In this document: positions 55,806-64,000 of the stretch, in pieces | How the letters are laid out: every line of letters starts with the position of its first letter | Position numbering within the stretch: the first letter of the stretch is position 1 | Assembly: GCF_001544615.1 (NCBI RefSeq) | Contig: NZ_FCNV02000002.1 | Location: forward strand, 558,001-622,000 | DNA from: Caballeronia concitans | GTDB lineage: Bacteria > Pseudomonadota > Gammaproteobacteria > Burkholderiales > Burkholderiaceae | DNA length: 64,000 nucleotides | Reading direction: 5' to 3' | Translations under genes and position numbers: made by a program | The notes under the pieces: model-generated | The model's input: the letters and a program-made list of their open reading frames with translations, nothing else | The model's database searches: none | What the model was told of the DNA's origin: nothing

Positions 55806-56828
55806 ATGCCGAGCCCCGTGTTCAAGGACGAAGCGAGCCAGTTCGCCGCCGCCGTGCAGGTCGCGAAGATGTACTACTACCAGGACATGACGACCGAAGC
55901 GATCGCGCAGGACATGAAGCTCTCGCGCTCGAAGGTGTCGCGGCTGCTCGGCATCGCGCATGCGAACGGTCTCGTGGAGATACGCATCAACGACCCGAGC
56001 GAACGTTCGAAAAGCGTGGAAATGGAACTGACGCAGCGCTTCCGGCTGCTCGCGGCGCGCGTGGTGCCGGTGCCCGAAGCGGCCGGCGAAGCGGAGTGGC
56101 TGCGGCGCGTGGCGATGTTCACCGCGAGCTATCTGAACACCGTCGTCGATTCGAACATGGTCGTGGGCATTGCGTGGGGCACGACGATGGCGGCGGTATC
56201 GGACCATCTGATTCCGAAATCCACCGCGAACGTGGACATCGTGCAACTGAACGGCGCGGGCAACGCGCAAGGCGTGACGAGCACCTTCAGCAGCAATCTC
56301 ATCATGCGCTTCGCGATGAACTTCGACGCGCGGCCGCATCCGTTTCATGTGCCCGCGTTCTTCGACTACGCGGAGACCAAGCGCGCGCTGTGGCGCGAAC
56401 GCAGCGTTCGGCAGATTCTGGATCTGCAAAGCCGCGCCGACATCATGCTGTGCAGCGTCGGCGTGATGTCGCCGCATATGACGAGCCATGTCTATAGCGG
56501 CGGCTTTCTGGAAAAGAGCGAGCTTGAATCGCTGCGCCGCGATGAAGTCGTCGGCGATATCGCCACCGTGTTCTTTCGCGCGGACGGCACGTATCGCGAC
56601 ATCGCGCTCAATCGCCGCGCGAGCGGCCCGGACCTCGGTCTCTTGCGGCGCGCGAAGCACACGCTGTGCGTGGTGTCGGGGCGGCGCAAGGTGGAAGGCG
56701 TGCGCGGCGCGCTGCGTGGCGGCTTCATCAAGGAACTCATCATCGATGAACCCACCGCGCGTGCGCTGCTTGCGGCGGAACGCGAACCGGTGTCATCGAT
56801 CGGGCGCAGAATCGGCAAACCGGCCTGA
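55806..56828 (+). CDS. SorC/DeoR-family sugar-binding transcriptional regulator
   Basis: 340 residues. The N-terminal helix-turn-helix (DMTTEAIAQDMKLSRSKVSR, about 25-45) is followed by a SorC-type sugar-phosphate-binding domain (about 60-330) with VGIAWGTTMAAVSD. It is divergent from glpD, 149 bases away, and followed closely by a glycerophosphodiesterase, so it probably senses a glycerol derivative. A GTG three codons earlier is an alternative start. Confidence 0.88.
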   Translation: MPSPVFKDEASQFAAAVQVAKMYYYQDMTTEAIAQDMKLSRSKVSRLLGIAHANGLVEIRINDPSERSKSVEMELTQRFRLLAARVVPVPEAAGEAEWLRRVAMFTASYLNTVVDSNMVVGIAWGTTMAAVSDHLIPKSTANVDIVQLNGAGNAQGVTSTFSSNLIMRFAMNFDARPHPFHVPAFFDYAETKRALWRERSVRQILDLQSRADIMLCSVGVMSPHMTSHVYSGGFLEKSELESLRRDEVVGDIATVFFRADGTYRDIALNRRASGPDLGLLRRAKHTLCVVSGRRKVEGVRGALRGGFIKELIIDEPTARALLAAEREPVSSIGRRIGKPA

Positions 56829-56846
56829 GGCCTTCAAGGAAACATC

Positions 56847-57674
56847 ATGCTCATTGCACAGATCAGCGATCTTCACATCAAACGCCCCGGCAAGCTCGCC
56901 TATGGCCGCGTGGATACGGCGGCGTATCTCACGCGATGCATCGCGCAGTTGAATGCGCTCGATCCGCGACCGGATGCCGTGCTCATCACGGGCGATCTCG
57001 TCGATTTCGGCGATGCCGAGGAATACGCGTATCTGCAAAGCCTGCTCGCGCCGCTCGAACTTCCGTATTACCTATGCGTCGGCAATCACGATGGCCGCGA
57101 CGCGCTGCGCGAGGTGTTCGCCGATCACACGTATCTGCGGGAGCATCCGCGCTTCGTGCAATATGCGTTGGATCTGGGCGCGCTGCGCGTGGTGGTCGCG
57201 GATACGCAGGACCCGCCGCACGGTGGAGGCCGCCTGTGCGCCGAACGTCTCGACTGGATCGCGCGCACGCTTGCTGATGGCGATGCGCGTCCCACGCTGC
57301 TCGCGATGCATCATCCGCCGTTCGCATGCGGCATCGAGCATATGGATGCGCAACGTCTCGCGCCCGATGACGCCGCGAAGCTGGCGGGCATCGTTGTGAA
57401 GCATCCGGAGATCGAGCGCGTGCTGTGCGGCCATGTGCATCGCGCAATTCAGACGCGCTTCGCGGGCACGATTGCGAGCGTGTGTCCCGCGCCCGCGCAT
57501 CAGGTCGCGCTCGACTTGCGGGCGAACGGTCCATCGCGCTTCGTGATGGAGCCGCCCGCGTTCCTGCTGCATCGCCACGTGGAAGGCGAAGGCGTCGTGA
57601 CGCATACGGCGTACATCGGCGATCACGGCGGCACGTATCCGTTTTACGACGACGACCACGCGCTCATCGACTAG
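56847..57674 (+). CDS. gpdQ: GpdQ-like glycerophosphodiesterase (class III metallophosphatase)
   Basis: 275 residues. Metal ligands match GpdQ: Asp8, His10, Asp50, Asn80, His81, His156, and GHVH at 195-198. GpdQ hydrolyses glycerophosphodiesters (and other phosphodiesters) to glycerol-3-phosphate, which glpD would then oxidise. It lies 18 bases after the regulator, so they form a unit. Its stop (TAG) overlaps that of the MFS permease in the sequence CTAG. A cAMP phosphodiesterase role is the alternative. Confidence 0.85.
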   Translation: MLIAQISDLHIKRPGKLAYGRVDTAAYLTRCIAQLNALDPRPDAVLITGDLVDFGDAEEYAYLQSLLAPLELPYYLCVGNHDGRDALREVFADHTYLREHPRFVQYALDLGALRVVVADTQDPPHGGGRLCAERLDWIARTLADGDARPTLLAMHHPPFACGIEHMDAQRLAPDDAAKLAGIVVKHPEIERVLCGHVHRAIQTRFAGTIASVCPAPAHQVALDLRANGPSRFVMEPPAFLLHRHVEGEGVVTHTAYIGDHGGTYPFYDDDHALID

Positions 57675-59038
57675 ACCGGCCGATGTTGAACCGCCGCGCC
57701 ACGCGCGGCGTTCGCATCGCGTCCGCTTTCGAGCGCGTTCAACTCTTCGAGGCTCATGTTGCGCGTCTCGGGCGCGAGCCACACGGAGATGAGCAGGCCC
57801 GCGAGCGCGATGCCGAAGAAGAACCACAGCGCCGCGCTCGCGCCCCACCACGCGACGAAGTTCGGGAACACGAGCACGCCCATGATCGAACCGATGCGGC
57901 TCACGGACGTCGCCAGCCCCGATGCGCCCGCGCGCACGTTCGTCGGGAACAGTTCGGTCGGATAGACGAAGTTGAGGATGCCGCCGCCCGAATTGGCGAA
58001 CAGCACGGCGCAACTGAACAGCACGATGAGGAACGCGAACGTGGGTTTAGCGTTCAGCGCGAGCACGAGCAGCGCCGCCGAAAGTCCCGCGAACGACGTG
58101 ATGAGCAAGGGGCGGCGTCCCCATCGATCGACCAGATTCATGCCGATGATCGCACCGATCATGCCGAGAATCGCGATGAGTCCCGAACCTACGATGGTCA
58201 GCACGCGCGAGCCGTGCGAGAACGGCGAGATGATGGTGGGTGCGTACATCGAAATGCCGTAGTAGGCCGTCGCGTAGCAGAACCAGAAGCCGAGCACGAA
58301 GAGCGTGCGGCGAAGCATCGGCTTCGAGAAGAGTTCGGCGAGACTGCCTTTCGCTTGCACGTCGCGTCCCATCGAGATGCGTTCGCCCGTCACCGCGAGC
58401 ATGACCGCTTCGGCTTCGTCGTGTCGTCCCTTCGATTGCAGCCAGCGCGGCGATTCGGGCAGCGTCATGCGAAACACGAACACGACGAGCGCGAACACCG
58501 CGCCGACGCCCAGCATGTAGCGCCATGCGTTCTCGCCCAGCGGCAGGCACGCGAGTCCGACGACATACGCGGCCACCGCGCCCACGAACCACATCGCCGC
58601 GAGAAAGGTGCCGTGCTGCCCGCGCTTGTGGCGCGAACTGAATTCGGCGACGAGCGTGGCCGAGATCGGATAGTCCGCGCCGATGCCCACGCCCAGCAGA
58701 AAGCGAAAGGCGATGAGCTGCCACGCGTTCTGCGACACGGCGGTCAGGAGCGCGAACAGCACGAACGCGAGCAGGTCGATGGCGTACATGGCCTTGCGGC
58801 CGAAGCGGTCGGTGAGCCGCCCGAGCCACACGGCGCCGACGAACGAACCGATGATCGCCGACGACACCACGAGGCTTTGCGTCCCCGCGCCGAGCTGCCA
58901 TTGCTTGATGACCGAAGGCAGCGCGACCGCGACGATGGTCAGGTCGAAGCCGTCGAGAAAGGTGCCGCCGGCCGAGAGCAAGGTGACCTTGCGCTGGAAT
59001 CGCCGGACCTGTTGCGAATCGAGTTGATCGAAGCTCAT
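57671..59038 (-). CDS. MFS permease, sugar-porter-like
   Basis: 455 residues with twelve membrane helices and the motifs GRLTDRFGRKAMY (between helices 2 and 3) and DRWGRRPLL (between 8 and 9), plus an PESPRWL loop. Its substrate is unknown, but by position it may bring in glycerophosphodiesters or glycerol-3-phosphate. The ATG at 59038 follows GGGAGA; the end shares bases with the gpdQ stop. Confidence 0.88.
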   Translation of the reverse strand: MSFDQLDSQQVRRFQRKVTLLSAGGTFLDGFDLTIVAVALPSVIKQWQLGAGTQSLVVSSAIIGSFVGAVWLGRLTDRFGRKAMYAIDLLAFVLFALLTAVSQNAWQLIAFRFLLGVGIGADYPISATLVAEFSSRHKRGQHGTFLAAMWFVGAVAAYVVGLACLPLGENAWRYMLGVGAVFALVVFVFRMTLPESPRWLQSKGRHDEAEAVMLAVTGERISMGRDVQAKGSLAELFSKPMLRRTLFVLGFWFCYATAYYGISMYAPTIISPFSHGSRVLTIVGSGLIAILGMIGAIIGMNLVDRWGRRPLLITSFAGLSAALLVLALNAKPTFAFLIVLFSCAVLFANSGGGILNFVYPTELFPTNVRAGASGLATSVSRIGSIMGVLVFPNFVAWWGASAALWFFFGIALAGLLISVWLAPETRNMSLEELNALESGRDANAARGAAVQHRPV

Positions 59039-59280
59039 TCGAATTCTCCCGCGCATGGGCGCATCGTTTTTTATAGTGGCTTTTGCACATCGTTGCAAAG
59101 GAGATGCGCGGATGTGCAATGCTTCGCGCCTTCCCTTCCTCCGCGATCGCGACGCGGCATGGCGTTGGCTAAGGCAGTCGGGAAGGGAAGGTTCGCGGCA
59201 GCGCGAGTGTGCCGCCGCACGATGTCATTTCGATGATAGGCGCCGCATCAGTGAGTCGCGCCAACCGTTTCCATAAGACG

Positions 59281-59694
59281 ATGAGAGAAAGGGCCACCAT
59301 TATTTGCACCCGCGACGAGAAGATCCTGCTCGTCACGCGCAGGCGTTCGCGCTGGGCATTGCCCGGCGGAACCATCCGCAGAAAGGAGACGCCCGAGGAA
59401 GCGGCGCGCCGCGAACTCGAGGAAGAGACAGGTCTCGTCGTAAGCGAATTGAAGTACCTGTTCCTGTTCGGCGGCATCAACAAACATCATCACGTGTTCA
59501 GCGTGAACCTCGCGCGTGACGCGAAGCCGGAGCCGCGCAACGAGATCGCGCGATGCGAGTGGTTCAAGGCCGCGCACATTGCGACGCTGGCAACGAGCGT
59601 GCCGACGCGGGAGATCGTCGCGCTGGCGCGCACGCCGGCGGGTCGCGCGGAAGACGTCGCAATCGACTGGGCCGCGATCGACGCGCTCGTCTGA
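59281..59694 (+). CDS. NUDIX hydrolase
   Basis: 137 residues. The NUDIX box is GGTIRRKETPEEAARR followed by ELEEETGL, matching Gx5Ex7REUxEExGU. It hydrolyses nucleoside diphosphates linked to a group X. The start is uncertain: this ATG or one sixteen codons earlier (59233); neither has a strong ribosome-binding site. It may share a transcript with the SDR gene 78 bases downstream. Confidence 0.88.
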   Translation: MRERATIICTRDEKILLVTRRRSRWALPGGTIRRKETPEEAARRELEEETGLVVSELKYLFLFGGINKHHHVFSVNLARDAKPEPRNEIARCEWFKAAHIATLATSVPTREIVALARTPAGRAEDVAIDWAAIDALV

Positions 59695-59772
59695 CGCGCG
59701 GAGAACCGGCGAAGAGGAACGATGGATGCTGAAGCATGGCTCATCCCTCATTCCCCTTACATCGGAACCGCC

Positions 59773-60798
59773 ATGCGCATCAAATTGAAGCCTCTGCGTG
59801 AACAGACCATCGTGCTGACCGGCGCGACGAGCGGCATCGGACTCGCCACCGCGCGCCTTGCCGCGAAAGCGGGCGCGCGGCTCATGCTCGTGTCGCGTGA
59901 CGAAGGCGCGCTTTCATCGCTCGCGGAAGAACTGACGAAAGAGGGCGGCCCGGATGTCGGCTACACGGTGGCGGATGTCGGCGACGAAAGCCAGCTACAG
60001 GCCGTAGCCGACGCCACCATCCAGCGCTTCGGCGGCTTCGATACGTGGATCAACAACGCGGGCGTCTCGGTGTACGGACGCATCGTCGATGTATCGCTGG
60101 AAGACCAGCGCAAGCTCTTCGATACCAACTATTGGGGCGTCGTGAACGGATCGCGCATTGCCGCGAAGCATCTGCGCGAACGCGGCGGCGCGCTCATCAA
60201 TCTGGGCAGCGAATTGTCGGATGTGGCCGTGCCGCTGCAAGGTCCGTATGTCGCGTCGAAGCATGCGGTGAAGGGCTTCACCGATTCGCTGCGTCTCGAA
60301 CTGAAGGACGAAGGCGCGCCCGTTTCGGTGACGCTGATCAAGCCTGCGGGCATCGACACGATGTTCGTCGAGCATGCGAAGAACTATCTCGATCAGGAGC
60401 CGAAGCTGCCGCAGCCGGTGTATGCGCCCGATGTCGTCGCGAAGGCGATCCTTCATGCAGCCACGCATTCCGAACGCGATATCTACGTGGGCGGTGCATC
60501 GCGTGCGATGTCCGGCTTCGGGCAACGTGCGCCGCGTCTTTACGATGCGATCGCCAGCAAGATCGGCATCAGGATTCAACTGAAGAAGGAGCCGCGACAA
60601 AGCGGCGATGCGCTCTACGAAGGCTCCGGCACGCTGCGGGAGCGTTCGGGCCGCAACGGTCCGGTGCGCGAGACGAGTCTCTATACCGGCGCGCGCCTCC
60701 AGCCCGCGGGCGCACGCGCCGCGTTGACGGGCGTGGCGGCCGTGATGCTCGTGATGGCCGCGCGGCATTACGTGCGGCTCGTGCGCGACGCGGCCTGA
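59773..60798 (+). CDS. short-chain dehydrogenase with C-terminal extension
   Basis: 341 residues. The Rossmann start TGATSGIG (about 16-23), NNAG and the catalytic YVASKHAVK are intact. The C-terminal extra part (about 250-341) ends with a hydrophobic segment (GVAAVMLVMAARHYVRLV), so it may attach to the membrane. The substrate is unknown. The ATG at 59773 gives the typical MRIKLKPLREQTIVLTG; an ATG at 59722 with GAGGA is the alternative. Confidence 0.85.
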   Translation: MRIKLKPLREQTIVLTGATSGIGLATARLAAKAGARLMLVSRDEGALSSLAEELTKEGGPDVGYTVADVGDESQLQAVADATIQRFGGFDTWINNAGVSVYGRIVDVSLEDQRKLFDTNYWGVVNGSRIAAKHLRERGGALINLGSELSDVAVPLQGPYVASKHAVKGFTDSLRLELKDEGAPVSVTLIKPAGIDTMFVEHAKNYLDQEPKLPQPVYAPDVVAKAILHAATHSERDIYVGGASRAMSGFGQRAPRLYDAIASKIGIRIQLKKEPRQSGDALYEGSGTLRERSGRNGPVRETSLYTGARLQPAGARAALTGVAAVMLVMAARHYVRLVRDAA

Positions 60799-60828
60799 AA
60801 CCTTCGCCATATCGATCAGGAATCCATC

Positions 60829-61962
60829 ATGCACAGAATGAACCGCTGTCTTGCCGCCGTCACGCTCGCCTTGCTGACGCAAACGGGCTTCGCCCAGAAC
60901 ATGCCTGACGATGCAACCGCCTACGCGCATCGAGGCAATGCGAAGCTGCAACTCGTCGCGCGTTTCGAGCATCAGGTCACGGGCGTGACGGTATCGCCCG
61001 ATGGCCGCACCTTCGTCAACTTCCCGCGCTGGACCGAGGACGCGCCAATCTCCGTCGCCGAACTCGGTGCGAACGGCGACGTGCGCCCGTATCCCGATGC
61101 CGACTGGAACGCGTGGCGCAACGCGCGCCGCGATGAACTGTCGCCGGCGGATCACTTCGTGTGCGTGCAATCCGTCGTCGCGGACAAGCAGGGCAATCTC
61201 TGGGTGCTCGATCCGGGCGCGCCCGCGCAGTCGCTCGTCGTGCCCGGCGCGCCGAAGCTCGTGCAGATCGATCTCGCGACGAACCGTGTCGCGCATGTGA
61301 TGGCGTTCGACGAAAGCGTCGCGCCGCAAGGCAGCTATCTGAACGATCTGCGCCTGAGTCCGGACGGCCGCTTCATCTATATGACCGATTCCGGCGCGCG
61401 CGGCGCGCTCGTCGTGATCGACAGAACCACGGGCGTCGCGCGGCGCGTGCTGGACGGCGATCCGAGCACGCAGGCGGACAAGACCGTCACCGTGAAAGTC
61501 GATGGGAAGCCGCTGCGTCAGACCGACGGGCGCGGCGTGAATTTCTCGGCGGACGGCATCGCGCTGACGCCCGACGGACGCTATCTGTACTGGCAGGCGG
61601 TGAAGGGCAAGACGCTGTATCGCATTCCGACCGATGCGCTGCAGAACGCGCAACTGAGCGCGCAGCAAGTATCGGCGCGGGTGGAGACGGTTGGCATAGA
61701 CGGTCCCGCCGATGGGCTTCTCTTCGACGAGCGCGGCAGGCTGTATGTGTCGTCGGTGGAGCATCACGCGGTGCGCGTGCGCGACGGCGACCGCTACTTC
61801 ACGCTGCTGCGCGATCCGCAACTGCGCTGGCCCGACACGTTCACGCAAGGGCCGGACGGCACCGTGTATGTGACCGATTCGCGCATTCCGGACATGAGCT
61901 GGTTCAAGCCCGACGATCCCATCGCGCTGCCGACATCGCTCTACGCCATCCGCCGCCGATAA
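60829..61962 (+). CDS. secreted Yellow/MRJP-like beta-propeller protein
   Basis: 377 residues with a cleavable signal (LAAVTLALLTQTGFAQ). The body is a six-bladed propeller pattern with repeats such as VSPDGRTFVNFPRW, LSPDGRFIYMTDSGARG and LTPDGRYLYWQ, as in insect Yellow/major royal jelly proteins and their bacterial relatives; the latter are periplasmic with unproven function (dopachrome-converting activity has been proposed). It lies 30 bases after the SDR gene. Confidence 0.8.
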   Translation: MHRMNRCLAAVTLALLTQTGFAQNMPDDATAYAHRGNAKLQLVARFEHQVTGVTVSPDGRTFVNFPRWTEDAPISVAELGANGDVRPYPDADWNAWRNARRDELSPADHFVCVQSVVADKQGNLWVLDPGAPAQSLVVPGAPKLVQIDLATNRVAHVMAFDESVAPQGSYLNDLRLSPDGRFIYMTDSGARGALVVIDRTTGVARRVLDGDPSTQADKTVTVKVDGKPLRQTDGRGVNFSADGIALTPDGRYLYWQAVKGKTLYRIPTDALQNAQLSAQQVSARVETVGIDGPADGLLFDERGRLYVSSVEHHAVRVRDGDRYFTLLRDPQLRWPDTFTQGPDGTVYVTDSRIPDMSWFKPDDPIALPTSLYAIRRR

Positions 61963-61974
61963 CGATTCGCGCAG

Positions 61975-63990
61975 CTACAGGCCGAACGGAAACGTCTCGG
62001 GCGTTTCCGGCGACTCTGCTGAATCTCGCGACGCGGGCATCGCCTTGACGGCGCGCGTCGTGTCGAGCCACACGAAGGCGTCGAACTGGGCGGACAGTTC
62101 GGCCTGCGCGTAGTGGCTGTACAGCTCCGTGTCCGGCCGATAGATCACGCCGATGAAGCGCTCGAGCCGCTCTTCGGCGAGCGCGTGGCGCAATGCATCG
62201 TCGACGCCGGGACGCAGATCGACCATGCACCGGTTCACGCCCGCGAGATGGAACTGCTGCTCGTAGCTGTCCGCGCGCGATGGCCGCACGTTCATCACCT
62301 GCATCGGCGCGTCCCAGTCGCTGGCCGCCGCGACCGTGCCCGTGTGCGTGCCGAAGCCGATCAGCGCGGCGTCGTCGCCGAAGCGTTCGCGGCAGAGCTG
62401 GCCGACGTTCAGCTCGTCGCGCACGCGGCCCATTTCCGTCGCGGAGGCATCGCCGAGATGCGAGTTGTGCGCCCACACGACGGCGCGCGCATCCGGTCCC
62501 CAGGCATCGAGCAGGCTCGTGAGCGTGTCGAACATATGCGTGTCGCGCAGATTCCAGCTTTCCGCCGAGCCGCCATACATCGCGCGATAGTACTGCTCCG
62601 CCGAGGCCACGAGCCGCGCGTTGTGCGTCGCGTCGAAGAGGCCGGGATCGGCGGCGGGCGAGGCGAGGCGCTTGTCGAGCAGATCGCGCAACTGAGCGAT
62701 CACGGCCTTCTCGCACTTGCCGAAGCCTGCCTGCCACGCGGCGCGACCGTACACCGCCGGGTTCTTTTGCCACGGCGTGAGACAGCCGTATCGCTCGCGG
62801 GCGATGCGCGCGGCGTCCGGGTCCTGCTCGTCCAGATACGCGAGCACGGCGGCGATGGATTCCGACAGGCTGTAGAGATCGAGGCCGTAAAACGCGGCGC
62901 GGCGTTCGTCGGGCAGCGCGGCGTTGTGTGCGCGCATCCACGCGACGAACGCGCCGAATTCGGCATTGCGCCACATCCATTGCGGAAAACGCTGAAACGG
63001 CCGCGCATCGGGGCGGGCGCGGGGCCGGTGCCGTACGTGTTCGTCGATGATCGCGGCGTCCGGCCAGTCCGCTTCCACCGCGACGAAGCGGAACCCGTGT
63101 TCCTCGATGAGCCGCCGCGTGATGGCCGCGCGCGCCTCGTAGAACTCGGCGGTGCCGTGGCTCGCTTCGCCGAGGAGCACGACGCGCTTCTTCGCGAAGC
63201 GGTCGAATGCGTGCGCGAAATCCGGCGCGCCGGGCGCGGGCAGACGCACGGCGGACGCGCGAATCCGGTCGGGCAGGGAACGGGACGCTGCGTTCGCCTC
63301 GGCATGCGGCATCGATGGCGCGGTGGGCCGGATATCCGGTTCCTCTGCCCAGCCCGCCGCGCCGATCAACGGCACGAACATCACCGGCCCCAAGTCTTCC
63401 TGCTCGAAATCGTGTTCCCCGATGCGCACGAACTTGACGAGGCGCTGGGCTTCGCGCGCATCGCCGACGGGCATCACGAGCCGCCCGCCTATCTTCAGTT
63501 GCTCGCGCCACGCCGAAGGCACATATGGACCGCCTGCGGCGGCGAGGATCGCATCGAACGGCGCGTGCTGCGGCAGGCCCTCGGTGCCGTCCGCATGATG
63601 GACGGCGACGTTCTCGATGCCCTGCCCATCGAGCGTGGCGCGGGCGGCATCGGCCAACTCTCGGTGACGCTCCACCGATTCCACGCGCGCGCCGATGCAC
63701 GCCATCACCGCCGCTGCATAGCCCGAGCCGGTGCCGATATCCAGCACGCGGTCGCCCGGCTGCACGTCGGCGGCTTCGAGCATGAGCGCGACGATGTACG
63801 GCTGCGAGATGGTCTGATTCGCGGCGATCGGCAGCGGGTTGTCGTCGTAGGCGAATTCGGCGAGCGCGGAATCCACGAACGCATGGCGCGGCACCTTCGC
63901 CATGCAGTCGAGCACGCGGGCGTTCGTGATGCCCCGGCCTTTCAACTGGCGCTCGATCATTCTGCTGCGCGCATTCTCGAACCGGTCCAT
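61975..63990 (-). CDS. protein-L-isoaspartate methyltransferase fused to erythromycin-esterase domain
   Basis: 671 residues. Residues 1-215 are an isoaspartyl methyltransferase (SAM site RVLDIGTGSGYAAAVM, entry NQTISQPYIVALM). Residues about 245-650 are an erythromycin-esterase-like domain with GEASHGTAEFYEAR and AHNSHLGDAS. The first part repairs damaged aspartates using S-adenosylmethionine; the second has a metal-independent hydrolase fold with unknown physiological substrate in most bacteria. The two are found fused in several proteobacteria. The ATG at 63990 starts with the expected MDRFENARSRMIERQ. Confidence 0.92.
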   Translation of the reverse strand: MDRFENARSRMIERQLKGRGITNARVLDCMAKVPRHAFVDSALAEFAYDDNPLPIAANQTISQPYIVALMLEAADVQPGDRVLDIGTGSGYAAAVMACIGARVESVERHRELADAARATLDGQGIENVAVHHADGTEGLPQHAPFDAILAAAGGPYVPSAWREQLKIGGRLVMPVGDAREAQRLVKFVRIGEHDFEQEDLGPVMFVPLIGAAGWAEEPDIRPTAPSMPHAEANAASRSLPDRIRASAVRLPAPGAPDFAHAFDRFAKKRVVLLGEASHGTAEFYEARAAITRRLIEEHGFRFVAVEADWPDAAIIDEHVRHRPRARPDARPFQRFPQWMWRNAEFGAFVAWMRAHNAALPDERRAAFYGLDLYSLSESIAAVLAYLDEQDPDAARIARERYGCLTPWQKNPAVYGRAAWQAGFGKCEKAVIAQLRDLLDKRLASPAADPGLFDATHNARLVASAEQYYRAMYGGSAESWNLRDTHMFDTLTSLLDAWGPDARAVVWAHNSHLGDASATEMGRVRDELNVGQLCRERFGDDAALIGFGTHTGTVAAASDWDAPMQVMNVRPSRADSYEQQFHLAGVNRCMVDLRPGVDDALRHALAEERLERFIGVIYRPDTELYSHYAQAELSAQFDAFVWLDTTRAVKAMPASRDSAESPETPETFPFGL

Positions 63991-64000
63991 CGCCGCTCCT

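Overview
The window is a high-GC stretch of a Burkholderiaceae genome (Burkholderia/Paraburkholderia/Caballeronia type). It is most likely part of a secondary chromosome or megaplasmid, because it carries a plasmid-type replication and partition module. The lineage is inferred from family content and codon bias, not from a database match. No rRNA, tRNA, CRISPR array or insertion sequence was seen.

Layout. (1) About 0-2.9 kb: an alpha/beta-hydrolase-LuxR regulator and an MFS permease. (2) About 2.9-9.4 kb: the replicon control region. A Rep_3-like initiator gene faces an origin-like segment with iterons, a DnaA-box-like site and an inverted iteron pair. Then come parA and parB (ATGA overlap), a terminator and a gene-free 1.85 kb stretch with four copies of the palindrome GTCCGAATTCGGAC, probable replicon-specific parS sites. 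(3) About 10.2-15.1 kb: an M20 peptidase/MHS permease/serine hydrolase operon with a divergent LysR gene. (4) About 15.3-21.4 kb: ACC deaminase (acdS) with its divergent Lrp-type regulator, a DUF1330 gene, an E. coli-type argG, a dehydrogenase, and a succinate-semialdehyde-type aldehyde dehydrogenase. (5) About 21.4-23.9 kb: a small phospholipid-synthesis set (CDP-DAG synthase, acyltransferase, divergent CDP-alcohol phosphatidyltransferase). (6) About 24-36.8 kb: a PDDEXK nuclease, a BrkB-type membrane protein, PQQ glucose dehydrogenase, an unusual HAD-phosphatase/P-loop ATPase fusion next to a glycosyltransferase, a CBS protein, LrgAB-like proteins and a lipoprotein nucleoside hydrolase.

(7) About 36.8-44.7 kb: a glycosyltransferase, then a six-gene caa3-type cytochrome oxidase operon. 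(8) About 44.8-54.1 kb: an NAD-salvage pair (PncC-like, NadE) and a stress set (YciE-like, YdeP-like oxidoreductase, hemerythrin, manganese catalase), with a PsiD-like decarboxylase among them. (9) About 54.1-59.0 kb: a glycerol-phosphate module of glpD, SorC-type regulator, GpdQ-like phosphodiesterase and MFS permease. (10) About 59.3-64 kb: NUDIX, SDR and Yellow/MRJP-like genes, then a protein-isoaspartate methyltransferase/erythromycin-esterase fusion.

Together the accessory genes suit a soil or plant-associated bacterium: ethylene-precursor degradation (acdS), gluconate production (gcd), an extra terminal oxidase, NAD repair and oxidative or envelope stress protection. The most interesting items are the parS-like palindrome set with the iteron origin, the HAD/ATPase fusion, the PsiD-like decarboxylase, the two palindromes inside the nuclease gene, and the methyltransferase/esterase fusion.
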